DNA from: Alkalicoccus urumqiensis
Lineage (GTDB): Bacteria > Bacillota > Bacilli > Bacillales > Salisediminibacteriaceae
NCBI RefSeq assembly: GCF_002993335.1
Contig: NZ_PVNS01000004.1
Span: forward strand, 1-64,000
Length of the DNA: 64,000 nucleotides
Reading direction: 5' to 3'
The notes beneath the pieces were generated by a model. It was not told the DNA's origin and searched no databases. It was given only the letters and a program-made list of their open reading frames with translations. Shown here in pieces: positions 27,569 through 35,837 of the stretch (its first letter is position 1; each line of letters opens with the position of its first letter). The position numbers and the translations under genes were made by a program.

Positions 27569-28660
27569 TCAGAATGATGAAAATACCGGGCACCCCTGCA
27601 CGCTGTCCGGATATAGAAACGCAGGAGAAGCGGGCAGATCTTCATACTGTTTGTGGAAAATAGAAACTGCTGCCGGCGAGACAGGAGGAATCAGCCAGCT
27701 CCAGTCTCCGGTTACCTGCCGCCCGGCTTTTCTCTCCTGCTTCTCGAACAAATCGAACTGGGCTGCGGCTGTATGATGGTCGACGATCGAAACGCCGTCT
27801 TCTAAAAATGAATAGAGCACCGCTCTGTTCAGCTCCACCAGCGCTCTGTCCTTCCAAAGGGACGGAGTGCTTTTTGTATTTAGCGAGAACACGTCCGCAC
27901 AGGCTTTCAGTTTGTCGTACCGGAATGAATCTGCAAAGTTTCTCGCTCCGATTTCCGTTCCCATGTACCAGCCGTTAAACGGGGCAGCCGGATACCTTAT
28001 GCCGCCGATTTCCAGAATCATATCCGAAATTACAGGAAGGCGGTACCACTTCAGTCCAAGCTCTTGAAAAGCAGGTTCCTCCGGATGGCGGAGGGAAACC
28101 TCGTGAAAATCTAGCCCGGGGTTCAGTTCACGGAAGATCCTCCTGCCTCCGGCTTCTTCCACGATCAGCGGAAGCGGCACAAACGGGCCCGGCTCTTTTT
28201 TCCATCCGAGCATTTCTGCTTCTTTTGTCAGTTTTCGTGATGCCGGGTCTCCCGCCGTTTCCCAGCCGGCGTAGCGGATCAGCTGATGGTTAAGAAATCG
28301 GAACGGAACCGTGCCGTCCGGCTGTTCCGGTGGAAAGATCGTTATTCTCGGCTGTATTTTCCCCTGCTGATCGGCTTCATGAAGATGCTCGACTGCTTCT
28401 TCCAGTACTTCTTCTGCTGTTGCTGCATGCCTGCGGTCCACGACCGTCAGGGTATCCCAGAAGAGCCGTCCGATACAGCGGCCGGCGTTTCTCCAGGCAA
28501 GTCGAGCTCCTTCCTCCAGTTCTGCTTTCGTATGTGTATACGTGCCGGTTTCCTGAATCTCCTGCTGGATCTCCGCCATCCGCACCATATACCTTTTATC
28601 AGTGACTCCTGCCGTTTTTAAAAAGTGGCCGGCTTTTTCTACGAGTGGCAGCGTACCCAT
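27569..28660 (-). CDS. nos: Bacterial nitric oxide synthase oxygenase
   Basis: A 363-residue oxygenase-only NO synthase, which oxidises arginine to citrulline and NO using heme and a borrowed reductase. The proximal heme cysteine is Cys62 in WRNAGRCIGR. The arginine-binding region FNGWYMGTEIGARNF and the pterin/heme segment WSWLIPPVSPAAVSIFH are present. No reductase domain is fused, as usual in Bacillus. The gene converges on recQ with only 40 bp between stops, a gap with no clear terminator. In Bacilli NO made by this enzyme protects against oxidative stress and antibiotics. Confidence 0.95.
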   Translation of the reverse strand: MGTLPLVEKAGHFLKTAGVTDKRYMVRMAEIQQEIQETGTYTHTKAELEEGARLAWRNAGRCIGRLFWDTLTVVDRRHAATAEEVLEEAVEHLHEADQQGKIQPRITIFPPEQPDGTVPFRFLNHQLIRYAGWETAGDPASRKLTKEAEMLGWKKEPGPFVPLPLIVEEAGGRRIFRELNPGLDFHEVSLRHPEEPAFQELGLKWYRLPVISDMILEIGGIRYPAAPFNGWYMGTEIGARNFADSFRYDKLKACADVFSLNTKSTPSLWKDRALVELNRAVLYSFLEDGVSIVDHHTAAAQFDLFEKQERKAGRQVTGDWSWLIPPVSPAAVSIFHKQYEDLPASPAFLYPDSVQGCPVFSSF

Positions 28661-28779
28661 TTTTCTGCCTCCTTCATTATGTATACTTGTGTCTTTTCAG
28701 CTTAGCAGATGCAGGCGGTTCCAGGTATGTGTTAGACTGGTGAAGAATGACGAACTATTGAACATTATATCGATTTGAA

Positions 28780-28862
28780 CCACTAGGGGTGCGTAATGCT
28801 GAGACAGGCGGTGGCCTGATCCCTTTGAACCTGATCTGGGTGATACCAGCGGAGGGAAGTGG
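28780..28862 (+). ncRNA. TPP riboswitch (THI element)
   Basis: The hallmark sequences are present in order: GGGGTGC, CTGAGA, the variable P3 hairpin, CCCTTTGAACCTGATCTGGG and TGATACCAGCGGAGGGA. The closing stem pairs CCACT (28780-28784) with AGTGG (28858-28862). It precedes thiM-thiD-thiE. Confidence 0.97.
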
Positions 28863-28877
28863 AGCCGGAGTTTTTTC

Positions 28878-28915
28878 AGCCGCTTCCTGCCCTCAAAGCA
28901 GGAGCGGCTTTTTTT
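28878..28915 (+). terminator. Riboswitch expression-platform terminator
   Basis: AGCCGCTTCCTGC pairs with GCAGGAGCGGCT (one bulge), followed by seven or more T. It sits 15 nt after the TPP aptamer and 42 bp before thiM, so thiamine pyrophosphate probably controls premature termination. Confidence 0.9.
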
Positions 28916-28956
28916 GATACGAATGATTACCTATACATTCAGAGGAGGAATGAAAA

Positions 28957-29757
28957 ATGGCAACAGTCAAACAGCAGGTGGAGCGTCTCCGCAGCCGGAA
29001 GCCGCTCATTTATAACATTACAAACGTCGTCGTGACCAACTTTACAGCAAACGGCCTCTATGCTCTCGGAGCCAGTCCTGTCATGGGGTATGCAGCAGAA
29101 GAAGCGGAAGAGCTGGCTTCAGCAGCTGATGCGCTGGTTTTAAACATCGGTACGCTGACGGCTCCTCAGGTGGAGGTTATGCTGACTGCCGGGAGGGCGG
29201 CGAACAAAGCCGGCACTCCTGTTATCCTGGATCCTGTCGGCGCCGGGGCAACGACCTACCGCACTGAGGTGACGCACCGGCTGCTCCGGGAGCTCGATAT
29301 TGCACTGATCCGGGGCAACGCCGGCGAAATCAGCAGCCTGCTTTCTGAAGACACAGACGTTAAAGGTGTCGACGGCAGCGAAGGAAGAGAAATTTCCGCA
29401 GCTGAAGCAGCGCGCAGCCTGAAAACGGTCGTCTGTGTAACCGGCAGAATCGATCAAGTATCGGATGGCAGTGTCCTTTACCACGTTCATGGCGGCACGC
29501 CCGCTCTTACCGACGTGACCGGAACCGGCTGCCTGCTTACGTCGTGTATCGCTGCATTTATCTCAGCAGATGGCGAAAATGCAGCTCAGGCAGCTGCAGC
29601 GTGCGCGTATTACAGCGCCTGTGCAAAAGAAGCGGAGCGCACTCAGCCGTTTTCCGGTCCTGGTTCGTTTCAGCAGCGCTTTTTAGACATGCTTCAGCAG
29701 CTGCCGGATGAGGCAGTCGGAGAAAGCAGAATTACGGTAGAGGAGGCGTCATACTAA
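28957..29757 (+). CDS. thiM: Hydroxyethylthiazole kinase
   Basis: A 266-residue ribokinase-like enzyme phosphorylating 4-methyl-5-(hydroxyethyl)thiazole in thiamine salvage. Typical motifs: PLIYNITNVVVTNFTANGLYALGASPVM, DPVGAGATTYR, and the catalytic GTGCLLTS near residue 190. GAGGAGG precedes ATG 28957. It is the first gene of the riboswitch operon. Its stop TAA shares one base with the thiD start (TAATG), so translation is coupled. Confidence 0.95.
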   Translation: MATVKQQVERLRSRKPLIYNITNVVVTNFTANGLYALGASPVMGYAAEEAEELASAADALVLNIGTLTAPQVEVMLTAGRAANKAGTPVILDPVGAGATTYRTEVTHRLLRELDIALIRGNAGEISSLLSEDTDVKGVDGSEGREISAAEAARSLKTVVCVTGRIDQVSDGSVLYHVHGGTPALTDVTGTGCLLTSCIAAFISADGENAAQAAAACAYYSACAKEAERTQPFSGPGSFQQRFLDMLQQLPDEAVGESRITVEEASY

Positions 29758-30590
29758 TGAAAAAAGCACTCACCATAGCAGGTTCTGATTCCGGCGGCGG
29801 AGCCGGAATTCAGGCGGACCTGAAAACGTTCCAGGAAATGAATGTTTTCGGCATGTCGGTCATTACCGCTGTAACCGCTCAAAATTCTCTCGGCGTGCAG
29901 GGTGTCTATCCTATTCCGGCAGGAGCGGTGGAATCCCAGCTCACATCCATTTTCAGCGACATGGTACCCGATGCCGTGAAAACAGGCATGCTTTTCGATG
30001 CGGACCGGATTGAGCTTGCCGCAGAATATGCAAAAGCCCCCGGAGCACCCCCTTTTATCGTTGATCCTGTTATGATTTCCACTTCGGGGCATCACCTGCT
30101 GGAGCAGGATGCAGAAAAAGCCATTATGGAGTACCTGCTTCCCCACGCTGCACTGATAACGCCGAACCTACCGGAAGCAGAAACACTCACCGGCATGGAT
30201 CTGAACTCGCTCGAATCCAGAGTAAAAGCCTGCAGCGAACTCCGAAGTGCCGGCGCAGAAGCTGTGCTTTTAAAAGGCGGGCATGATTCCTCTACGAATA
30301 TCATGACCGACATTTATCAGGACAGCTCCCAAACCTTATTCATCCGTTCGCCGAGAGTGGAAACGGAACACACCCACGGAACGGGATGCACTTACGCAGC
30401 CGCTGTTACTGCCGGCGTTGCCTCCGGAAAGCCGATGAAAGATGCTGTCTGTGACGCACGTCGTTTTCTCCATGCGGCGCTTCTAAAGGCGGAAGCTGTC
30501 GGGCAGGGACCCGGTCCTGTAAAGCACAGCGCCTGGCGGACAGCCGAAGACGTGGAACTGGAGGTGGAGCCATGGACACATGGAATGTAA
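29757..30590 (+). CDS. thiD: Hydroxymethylpyrimidine/phosphomethylpyrimidine kinase
   Basis: A 277-residue kinase making HMP pyrophosphate, the pyrimidine half of thiamine. It begins with ALTIAGSDSGGGAGIQADLKTF, the conserved ThiD start. DPVMIS, KGGH and the C-terminal anion hole HGTGCTYAAA are also seen. It overlaps thiM by one base and thiE by 19 bases. Operon membership supports salvage of pyrimidine. It could also act on pyridoxal, as some ThiD-type enzymes do. Confidence 0.95.
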   Translation: MKKALTIAGSDSGGGAGIQADLKTFQEMNVFGMSVITAVTAQNSLGVQGVYPIPAGAVESQLTSIFSDMVPDAVKTGMLFDADRIELAAEYAKAPGAPPFIVDPVMISTSGHHLLEQDAEKAIMEYLLPHAALITPNLPEAETLTGMDLNSLESRVKACSELRSAGAEAVLLKGGHDSSTNIMTDIYQDSSQTLFIRSPRVETEHTHGTGCTYAAAVTAGVASGKPMKDAVCDARRFLHAALLKAEAVGQGPGPVKHSAWRTAEDVELEVEPWTHGM

Positions 30591-31231
30591 ATGAAATGAT
30601 GAAGGTTTACTTTATTGCCGGTACGCAGGATACCGGTGCAGAAGCGCTCCCCTCAATCGTTGAAGCAGCCTGCCGCGGTGGTATTACCTGTTTTCAGTTC
30701 CGTGAAAAAGGCGCCGGCAGTCTGCAGACTGATAAAGAGAAAGTAGAGATGGCACTGATACTGAAACGTATCTGCCACCATCATAACGTTCCTTTCTTCA
30801 TCAATGATGATGTGGAGCTGGCACTTGCTTCAGAAGCCGACGGTCTTCATATCGGTCAGGAGGATGAGGCGGCATCCATCGTGCGCAGCAAAATCGGACC
30901 GATGCTTTTAGGCGTCTCTGCCTATACACTTTCTGAAGCCGGACGGGCCGCATCAGACGGCGCCGACTATATCGGCGTCGGGCCGATGTTTCAGACATCA
31001 TCGAAAGCAGACGCCAAAGAGGCTGTCGGCCCGGAGCGGATCCGAATGATGAGACAGGAGGGCATCCACCTGCCAATTACGGCGATCGGAGGCATCACCA
31101 AAGCGCACCTGCCTTCGATTCAACAGGCAGGTGCAGATGGTGTATCGATTATTTCCGCAATCAGCCGGGCTGATTCGCCTGAAGCAGAAGCTCGGGCACT
31201 TTTACACACCTGGGATCAGCTGACAATGTAG
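30572..31231 (+). CDS. thiE: Thiamine phosphate synthase
   Basis: A 219-residue TIM-barrel enzyme that joins HMP pyrophosphate and thiazole phosphate. Motifs: FQFREKGAGS, INDDVELA, DGLHIGQED, GVSAYTLSEA, YIGVGPMFQT and AIGGI followed by the phosphate-binding DGVSIISAI. ATG 30572 lies within the thiD end and follows GGAGGTGG. The 3' end overlaps the end of the opposing thiF/moeB-like gene by 16 bp. Confidence 0.95.
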   Translation: MDTWNVNEMMKVYFIAGTQDTGAEALPSIVEAACRGGITCFQFREKGAGSLQTDKEKVEMALILKRICHHHNVPFFINDDVELALASEADGLHIGQEDEAASIVRSKIGPMLLGVSAYTLSEAGRAASDGADYIGVGPMFQTSSKADAKEAVGPERIRMMRQEGIHLPITAIGGITKAHLPSIQQAGADGVSIISAISRADSPEAEARALLHTWDQLTM

Positions 31232-32220
31232 CGCTGATAGAGGGACAGCGCCTGCACCTTATCGCTCGTTTCATGAATAAGCGCGCGGCCGTCGCGGAAT
31301 ACGACGACCTTCTTTCCTTCCAGCGTGACCTGCAGGAGATGGTTGTTGGCCTTTGGAGCAAACGGCGACAAACGCTCCAGAATTTCATTAAACACAACCT
31401 GCCCTGCCGGCCGCACCTGGACCGTATCCCTCCCGCAGAGAACTGCTGTTTTCGTGACTGATTCGTGCTTGAGCGCCGGATACTCCGGGGTGCTGCCGCA
31501 TGACGGACAGTCCAGCCTGCGCATTCTGCCGACACCGATCTCCTGCTGCGTTCCGTGCCAGATGTCCATATGCAGAAATGTCTTTCTGAGTGCTTCATTG
31601 TTTCCACTTAAAAGCTTCAGCGCTTCGGTCGACTGAACTGCTGATACCATCTGAACTGCTGGAGCGATGACTCCTGCTGTATCACATGTTTCTCCTCCCT
31701 GCGGCAGAACCGGCAGAAGGCAGCGCAGACATGGTGTCTCTCCAGGGAGAATGGTAAAGCTCATTCCATAGGAGGAAACGACGGCTGCATATATCCATGG
31801 GATGTTGAACCGGCAGGCAAAATCGTTGATGACGAGTCGTGTTTCAAAATTATCCAGTGCGTCGATAATGACATCTCTTCCCTGAAATAAGGATTCCGAA
31901 GCCGGAGTGATTTCTTCCACCAGTCCCGTCACCTCCACACTGCTGTTAATTTCCTTCAGCCGGAGTGCAGCCGCTGCTGCTTTCGGTACGCCATCTGCAG
32001 CGTCCTTTTCCGTATAAAGCTGCTGGCGCTGCAGATTGGAGGATTCTACATAGTCCCGGTCCACGATCGTTACGCTCCCCGCACCTGCGCGGACAAGCGT
32101 TTCTGCCGCCGCACTTCCGAGCGCGCCGGCACCGATAATGAGTACATCTGCCTTTTGAATCGTTTCCTGTCCGCTTTTCTGAATACCGGAGAAGCGGATT
32201 TGTCTTGAATATCGTTCCAT
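31216..32220 (-). CDS. ThiF/MoeB family adenylyltransferase
   Basis: A 334-residue E1-like enzyme that adenylates the C-terminal glycine of a sulfur carrier (ThiS or MoaD). Seen: the ATP-binding loop GAGALGSAAAETLVRAG, the RQQLY arginine finger region, DALDNFETR, and two zinc CxxC pairs (CLRC and CPSC). The length equals Bacillus ThiF. Its place against the thiamine operon suggests ThiF, but no thiS, thiG or thiO is visible, so a molybdopterin role (MoeB) is equally possible. ATG 32220 is preceded by GAGGAAG; the 18-codon upstream extension is dropped. Confidence 0.85.
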   Translation of the reverse strand: MERYSRQIRFSGIQKSGQETIQKADVLIIGAGALGSAAAETLVRAGAGSVTIVDRDYVESSNLQRQQLYTEKDAADGVPKAAAAALRLKEINSSVEVTGLVEEITPASESLFQGRDVIIDALDNFETRLVINDFACRFNIPWIYAAVVSSYGMSFTILPGETPCLRCLLPVLPQGGETCDTAGVIAPAVQMVSAVQSTEALKLLSGNNEALRKTFLHMDIWHGTQQEIGVGRMRRLDCPSCGSTPEYPALKHESVTKTAVLCGRDTVQVRPAGQVVFNEILERLSPFAPKANNHLLQVTLEGKKVVVFRDGRALIHETSDKVQALSLYQRYIVS

Positions 32221-32289
32221 CAGCTGCTTCCTCCCCGCACGCGTATCGTCTGTCCGTAGTATACCAGAGCACAAGGCCGCACGTTAATA

Positions 32290-32330
32290 ATAAAAGCTTC
32301 CGATGTAATGATGTCATCGGAAGCTTTTAT
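32290..32330 (-). terminator. Terminator after adenine deaminase
   Basis: Perfect 16-bp arms (32290-32305 and 32315-32330), TAAAAGCTTCCGATG type, with A/T ends. It lies downstream of ade on the minus strand and 70 bp before the thiF/moeB start. Confidence 0.8.
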
Positions 32331-32380
32331 CATCAGATGCTGGAAGCTCCATTTCTACTCCCTGCTCTTTAGAAAAGCAA

Positions 32381-34108
32381 TTACGGTTTTACAGAAACAT
32401 GTTCTCCACGGCTGCTGTCAAAGTAGCCCATATCCGTCAGCTTCAACAGCGGAATCACCGGCAGGCACATGAAGGAAAGTGCTGAAATTGGATTAAATCC
32501 GCCTTTGAATCCGAGGTTCTGGAAGCCTCTCTCGACTGAAAGCAGACCTTCCACGGCTTCACCGGCAGGCGCGCTCGACATGAGTCCGCTGATATCGAGC
32601 GGAAGATCCGCAAGTACTTTCCCGTGCTTGACGAGGACGAGTCCCCCCTGCATTTCTTTGACACGTTCTGCGGCGATTTTCATGTCTTCATCTTCAAAAC
32701 CGGCCGTAACGATGTTATGAGAATCGTGGGCGACGGTAAGGGCAAAGGCACCTGTCTCAAATGTCAGTCCGCGGATAAATCCCCGTCCGACATTTCCTGT
32801 CTGATGATGTCTTTCCAATACAGCAAGCTTCATGACGTCCAGCTCTTTCGAAGGAAGCAGCAGACGGTTCTTCTCCGGAAGCTGAAGCACCGATTTCTCT
32901 GTCACGATGCTGTTCGGTATATAGTCGATCGTCAGCGCTTCTTTCGTTCCTTCACTATCGACATGAAATGTATCCCGGCTCAATTCCTCAAGATTTACCG
33001 TCCGGGAAAGGGACGCCGGAAGCGGTTTTTGACTGGAAGGTCCGTGGATCATTTTTCCGTTGGAGGCTGTATGCTCACCTGATGTAAATACGTCCGTGAC
33101 CTGAAGGGATTCCAAGTCGTCCAGCAGGACAATATCTGCATCATACCCCGGTGCAACGGCTCCTTTTTGTTTCAGCCCGAAACATTCTGCTGCGTTCAGC
33201 GTCGCCATTTGAATGGCTGTCACCGCATCGAGACCCTCTTCTACAGCTATGCGGATGCTGTCATCGATGCTTCCCTGCTCCATCAGTTCATCCAGATGCT
33301 TGTCATCTGTGCAGAAAAGAAACCGCCTTGCGTTTTTCTCTGATACGGCAGGCAGGACGCTCCGCAGATCCTTTGCAGCAGAACCTTCGCGGATAATGAC
33401 ATACATACCGCTCTGCACCCGCTCCAGTGCCTGTTCCGCTGTCGTACACTCATGATCAGTCGTAATCCCGGCAGCCCGGTAAATCATCAGCTGTTCCTTT
33501 GTAAAACCGGCAGCGTGACCGTCGATATTTTTACCCGCTTCTTCCGCATCCGCAAGCTTTTTTGTCATGTCCGGCGAAGCGCCTGCTACAGACGGATAAT
33601 CCATGACCTCTGCAAGTCCAATGACCCGGGGATGGTCGTAAAACGGCAGCAGATCTTGGGACGTCAGTATCGATCCGCTGTTTTCAAATGGAGTCGCCGG
33701 CACACAGGACGGCAGCATAAAATAGGCATGCAGCGGAACGTCTTCTGAATCGTCCAGCATGTAACGGATGCCTTCTGTGCCGCTGACATTAGCTATTTCG
33801 TGTGGATCGGTCACGATCGACGTTACGCCGTGCGGCACCACCACATCGGAAAACCGGCTCGGAGAAACCATTGATGATTCAATATGAACATGACCGTCGA
33901 TGAATCCAGGCACCGCTGTCTTTCCGGAAGCATCGATCTCTTCAACGCCGGAGAACTGACCGATGCCGGCAATCCGGCCGTCTGCTATAGCAATATCTCC
34001 TGTTTCCACTTCTTTTGTAAATACATTTACGATCCGGGCGCCTTTCAGCACAAGGGGCGCTTTCTCCTCCCCTGCAGCAATCCGGATTCTGCGTGTCAGT
34101 TCGTTCAT
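32381..34108 (-). CDS. ade: Adenine deaminase
   Basis: A 575-residue amidohydrolase that converts adenine to hypoxanthine and ammonia. Metal-binding GHVHIESSM and TDDKHLDEL are visible, as are VPGFIDGH near residue 66-73 and the C-terminal family segment ALTVAHDSHNIV. The length matches Bacillus Ade. A sigma-A-like promoter is close upstream (34135-34163), giving a leader of only about 20 nt. A purine riboswitch is therefore not possible from that promoter. It ends at a strong hairpin. Confidence 0.95.
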   Translation of the reverse strand: MNELTRRIRIAAGEEKAPLVLKGARIVNVFTKEVETGDIAIADGRIAGIGQFSGVEEIDASGKTAVPGFIDGHVHIESSMVSPSRFSDVVVPHGVTSIVTDPHEIANVSGTEGIRYMLDDSEDVPLHAYFMLPSCVPATPFENSGSILTSQDLLPFYDHPRVIGLAEVMDYPSVAGASPDMTKKLADAEEAGKNIDGHAAGFTKEQLMIYRAAGITTDHECTTAEQALERVQSGMYVIIREGSAAKDLRSVLPAVSEKNARRFLFCTDDKHLDELMEQGSIDDSIRIAVEEGLDAVTAIQMATLNAAECFGLKQKGAVAPGYDADIVLLDDLESLQVTDVFTSGEHTASNGKMIHGPSSQKPLPASLSRTVNLEELSRDTFHVDSEGTKEALTIDYIPNSIVTEKSVLQLPEKNRLLLPSKELDVMKLAVLERHHQTGNVGRGFIRGLTFETGAFALTVAHDSHNIVTAGFEDEDMKIAAERVKEMQGGLVLVKHGKVLADLPLDISGLMSSAPAGEAVEGLLSVERGFQNLGFKGGFNPISALSFMCLPVIPLLKLTDMGYFDSSRGEHVSVKP

Positions 34109-34134
34109 GTCAGCACCTCTTTTCTTTGCTCTAT

Positions 34135-34163
34135 ATTATACGTATTTAGAGGTCTGACGTCTA
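34135..34163 (-). promoter_or_regulatory. Sigma-A-like promoter of ade
   Basis: On the minus strand TAGACG (34163-34158) and TATAAT (34140-34135) are separated by 17 bp. The -10 lies about 27 bp before ATG 34108. Confidence 0.6.
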
Positions 34164-34301
34164 CGGCGGAGAATAGGTTCTTTTTTTCTACTGGGAGCGA
34201 ACTCGGTTTCGTGATACACTGAAAAACGTGTATATTAATGAGGGAACCGAAAGAAATTATCCAGCATCTTTTTGGCTTGTCTTACTATAGGAGGAAAGGG
34301 T

Positions 34302-35738
34302 ATGCCGAAAATACCAAGAAATGTCGTCATGGCCGGGATCCTTCTGGCCGGTACGTTTATCACGATTTTAAACCAAACGCTGATGATTACGGCGCTGCCG
34401 CCGATCATGCAGGAAATGAACGTTACTGCAAACACGGCCCAGTGGCTGACAACTGTATTTATGCTCGTAAACGGTATTATGATACCGATCAGTGCATTTT
34501 TAATCGAAAAATTCACAACACGGCAGTTGTTTTTAAGTGCCATCGGTACTTTTACGATCGGTACGCTTCTCTGCGCTGCTTCATGGGATTTTTCATCACT
34601 GATTGCCGGGCGTGTGATTCAATCCGCGGGAGCGGGTATTATGATCCCGCTGATGCAGACCGTCTTTCTACTTATTTTCCCAGTAGAAAAGCGGGGAACT
34701 GTGATGGGCTTTGTCGGTTTGACTATCTCGTTCGCCCCGGCGCTCGGTCCGTCGATTTCCGGATGGATTATTGAAGTATCCGCCTGGCGCTACGTTTTCT
34801 GGCTCGTGCTTCCGCTTATCGCCGTCCTGGCTCTTGTCGCCTGGTTCGTATTGGAAAACGTGACCGAACGTAAAAATCCGACCGTTGATCCAATTTCCAT
34901 CACATTGTCTTCGCTCGGTTTCGGCGGGCTTCTTTACGGCTTCACCAGCGCCGGTAACAATGGCTGGCTGAATGCCGTTACGCTCGGCACACTCGCCGTC
35001 AGCGCCGTCATCCTGTTCGTATTTATCCGCCGGCAGCTGTCTCTTCACCATCCGATGCTGGAGTTTCGTGTATTTAAACTGCGGACGTTTACCATTGCGA
35101 CGATTATCGGGATGATCGGCTTCCTTGGGCTGATCGGTATGGAAACGCTGATTCCGCTTTACATGCAGGAAATGCGGAGTTTCTCGGCGTTTGAGGCGGG
35201 GCTTGTTCTGCTTCCCGGTGCTATGATTTCGGGGCTGATGTCGCCGCTGACCGGCTATATTTTTGATAAAATCGGCGCGCGAAAACTTGCTTTTACCGGT
35301 TTGACCATTATGACGATCAGTACGTTCGCATTTCTGATCGTAGACAGCATGACGGCGCTTACAGTACTCGCCGTGATGTTTGCGCTCCGGATGTTCGGCT
35401 TTGCCATGGTCATGATGCCGGTGACAACGTCGGCACTGAACGAACTTCCGCGAAAACTCATTCCGCACGGTTCCGCGATGAACAATACGATGCGTCAGAT
35501 CGCCGCTTCCGTCGGGACAGCGCTCCTCGTTACCGTGATGACGACGACAGCGCAGAACGTCGAATTGGAAACCGCCACGCGCACACCGGACATCATCGGT
35601 ATGAATACTGCCATGTTCGTTATGGGCGTATTAACATTCGCCGGTCTTATCCTCGCTTTCTTCCTGAAGGAGACGACACCGATGACGGATGAGGAGTGGG
35701 ATGAGCGGGAACAGGCATCCAGCAGAAAAAGGGCATAA
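34302..35738 (+). CDS. MFS exporter, DHA2 family (EmrB/QacA/LmrB type)
   Basis: A 478-residue proton-driven drug exporter with about fourteen hydrophobic helices. Helix 1 begins ILLAGTFITILNQTLMITALPPIM, the DHA2 signature. Motif C-like GPSISGWIIEVSAWRYVFW is seen near residue 150 and GYIFDKIGARK near residue 320. ATG 34302 follows an AGGAGGAAA ribosome site. An inverted repeat ATACAC/GTGTAT (34214-34233) lies in the upstream region and may be an operator. No regulator gene is adjacent. The drug specificity is unknown. Confidence 0.88.
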   Translation: MPKIPRNVVMAGILLAGTFITILNQTLMITALPPIMQEMNVTANTAQWLTTVFMLVNGIMIPISAFLIEKFTTRQLFLSAIGTFTIGTLLCAASWDFSSLIAGRVIQSAGAGIMIPLMQTVFLLIFPVEKRGTVMGFVGLTISFAPALGPSISGWIIEVSAWRYVFWLVLPLIAVLALVAWFVLENVTERKNPTVDPISITLSSLGFGGLLYGFTSAGNNGWLNAVTLGTLAVSAVILFVFIRRQLSLHHPMLEFRVFKLRTFTIATIIGMIGFLGLIGMETLIPLYMQEMRSFSAFEAGLVLLPGAMISGLMSPLTGYIFDKIGARKLAFTGLTIMTISTFAFLIVDSMTALTVLAVMFALRMFGFAMVMMPVTTSALNELPRKLIPHGSAMNNTMRQIAASVGTALLVTVMTTTAQNVELETATRTPDIIGMNTAMFVMGVLTFAGLILAFFLKETTPMTDEEWDEREQASSRKRA

Positions 35739-35767
35739 CAAGTACTGCTCCATCTCTCTGCGAAACG

Positions 35768-35825
35768 AAAAAACCGAACGATCTGTTGAAGCGCTGCTCA
35801 GCGTCTCAGGATCGTTCGGTTTTTT
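35768..35825. terminator. Bidirectional terminator between the MFS and ABC genes
   Basis: Perfect 16-bp arms AAAAAACCGAACGATC (35768-35783) and its complement (35810-35825), with A6/T6 ends, between converging genes. Confidence 0.92.
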
Positions 35826-35837
35826 GTGTTTTTATCA

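Noticed and set aside
34109-34301. Purine riboswitch before adenine deaminase
   Set aside because: The promoter leaves a leader of about 20 nt and none of the purine aptamer core sequences are present.
34668-35468. 266-codon frame antisense to the MFS exporter
   Set aside because: Highly charged His/Arg-rich product typical of the complement of a membrane protein gene.
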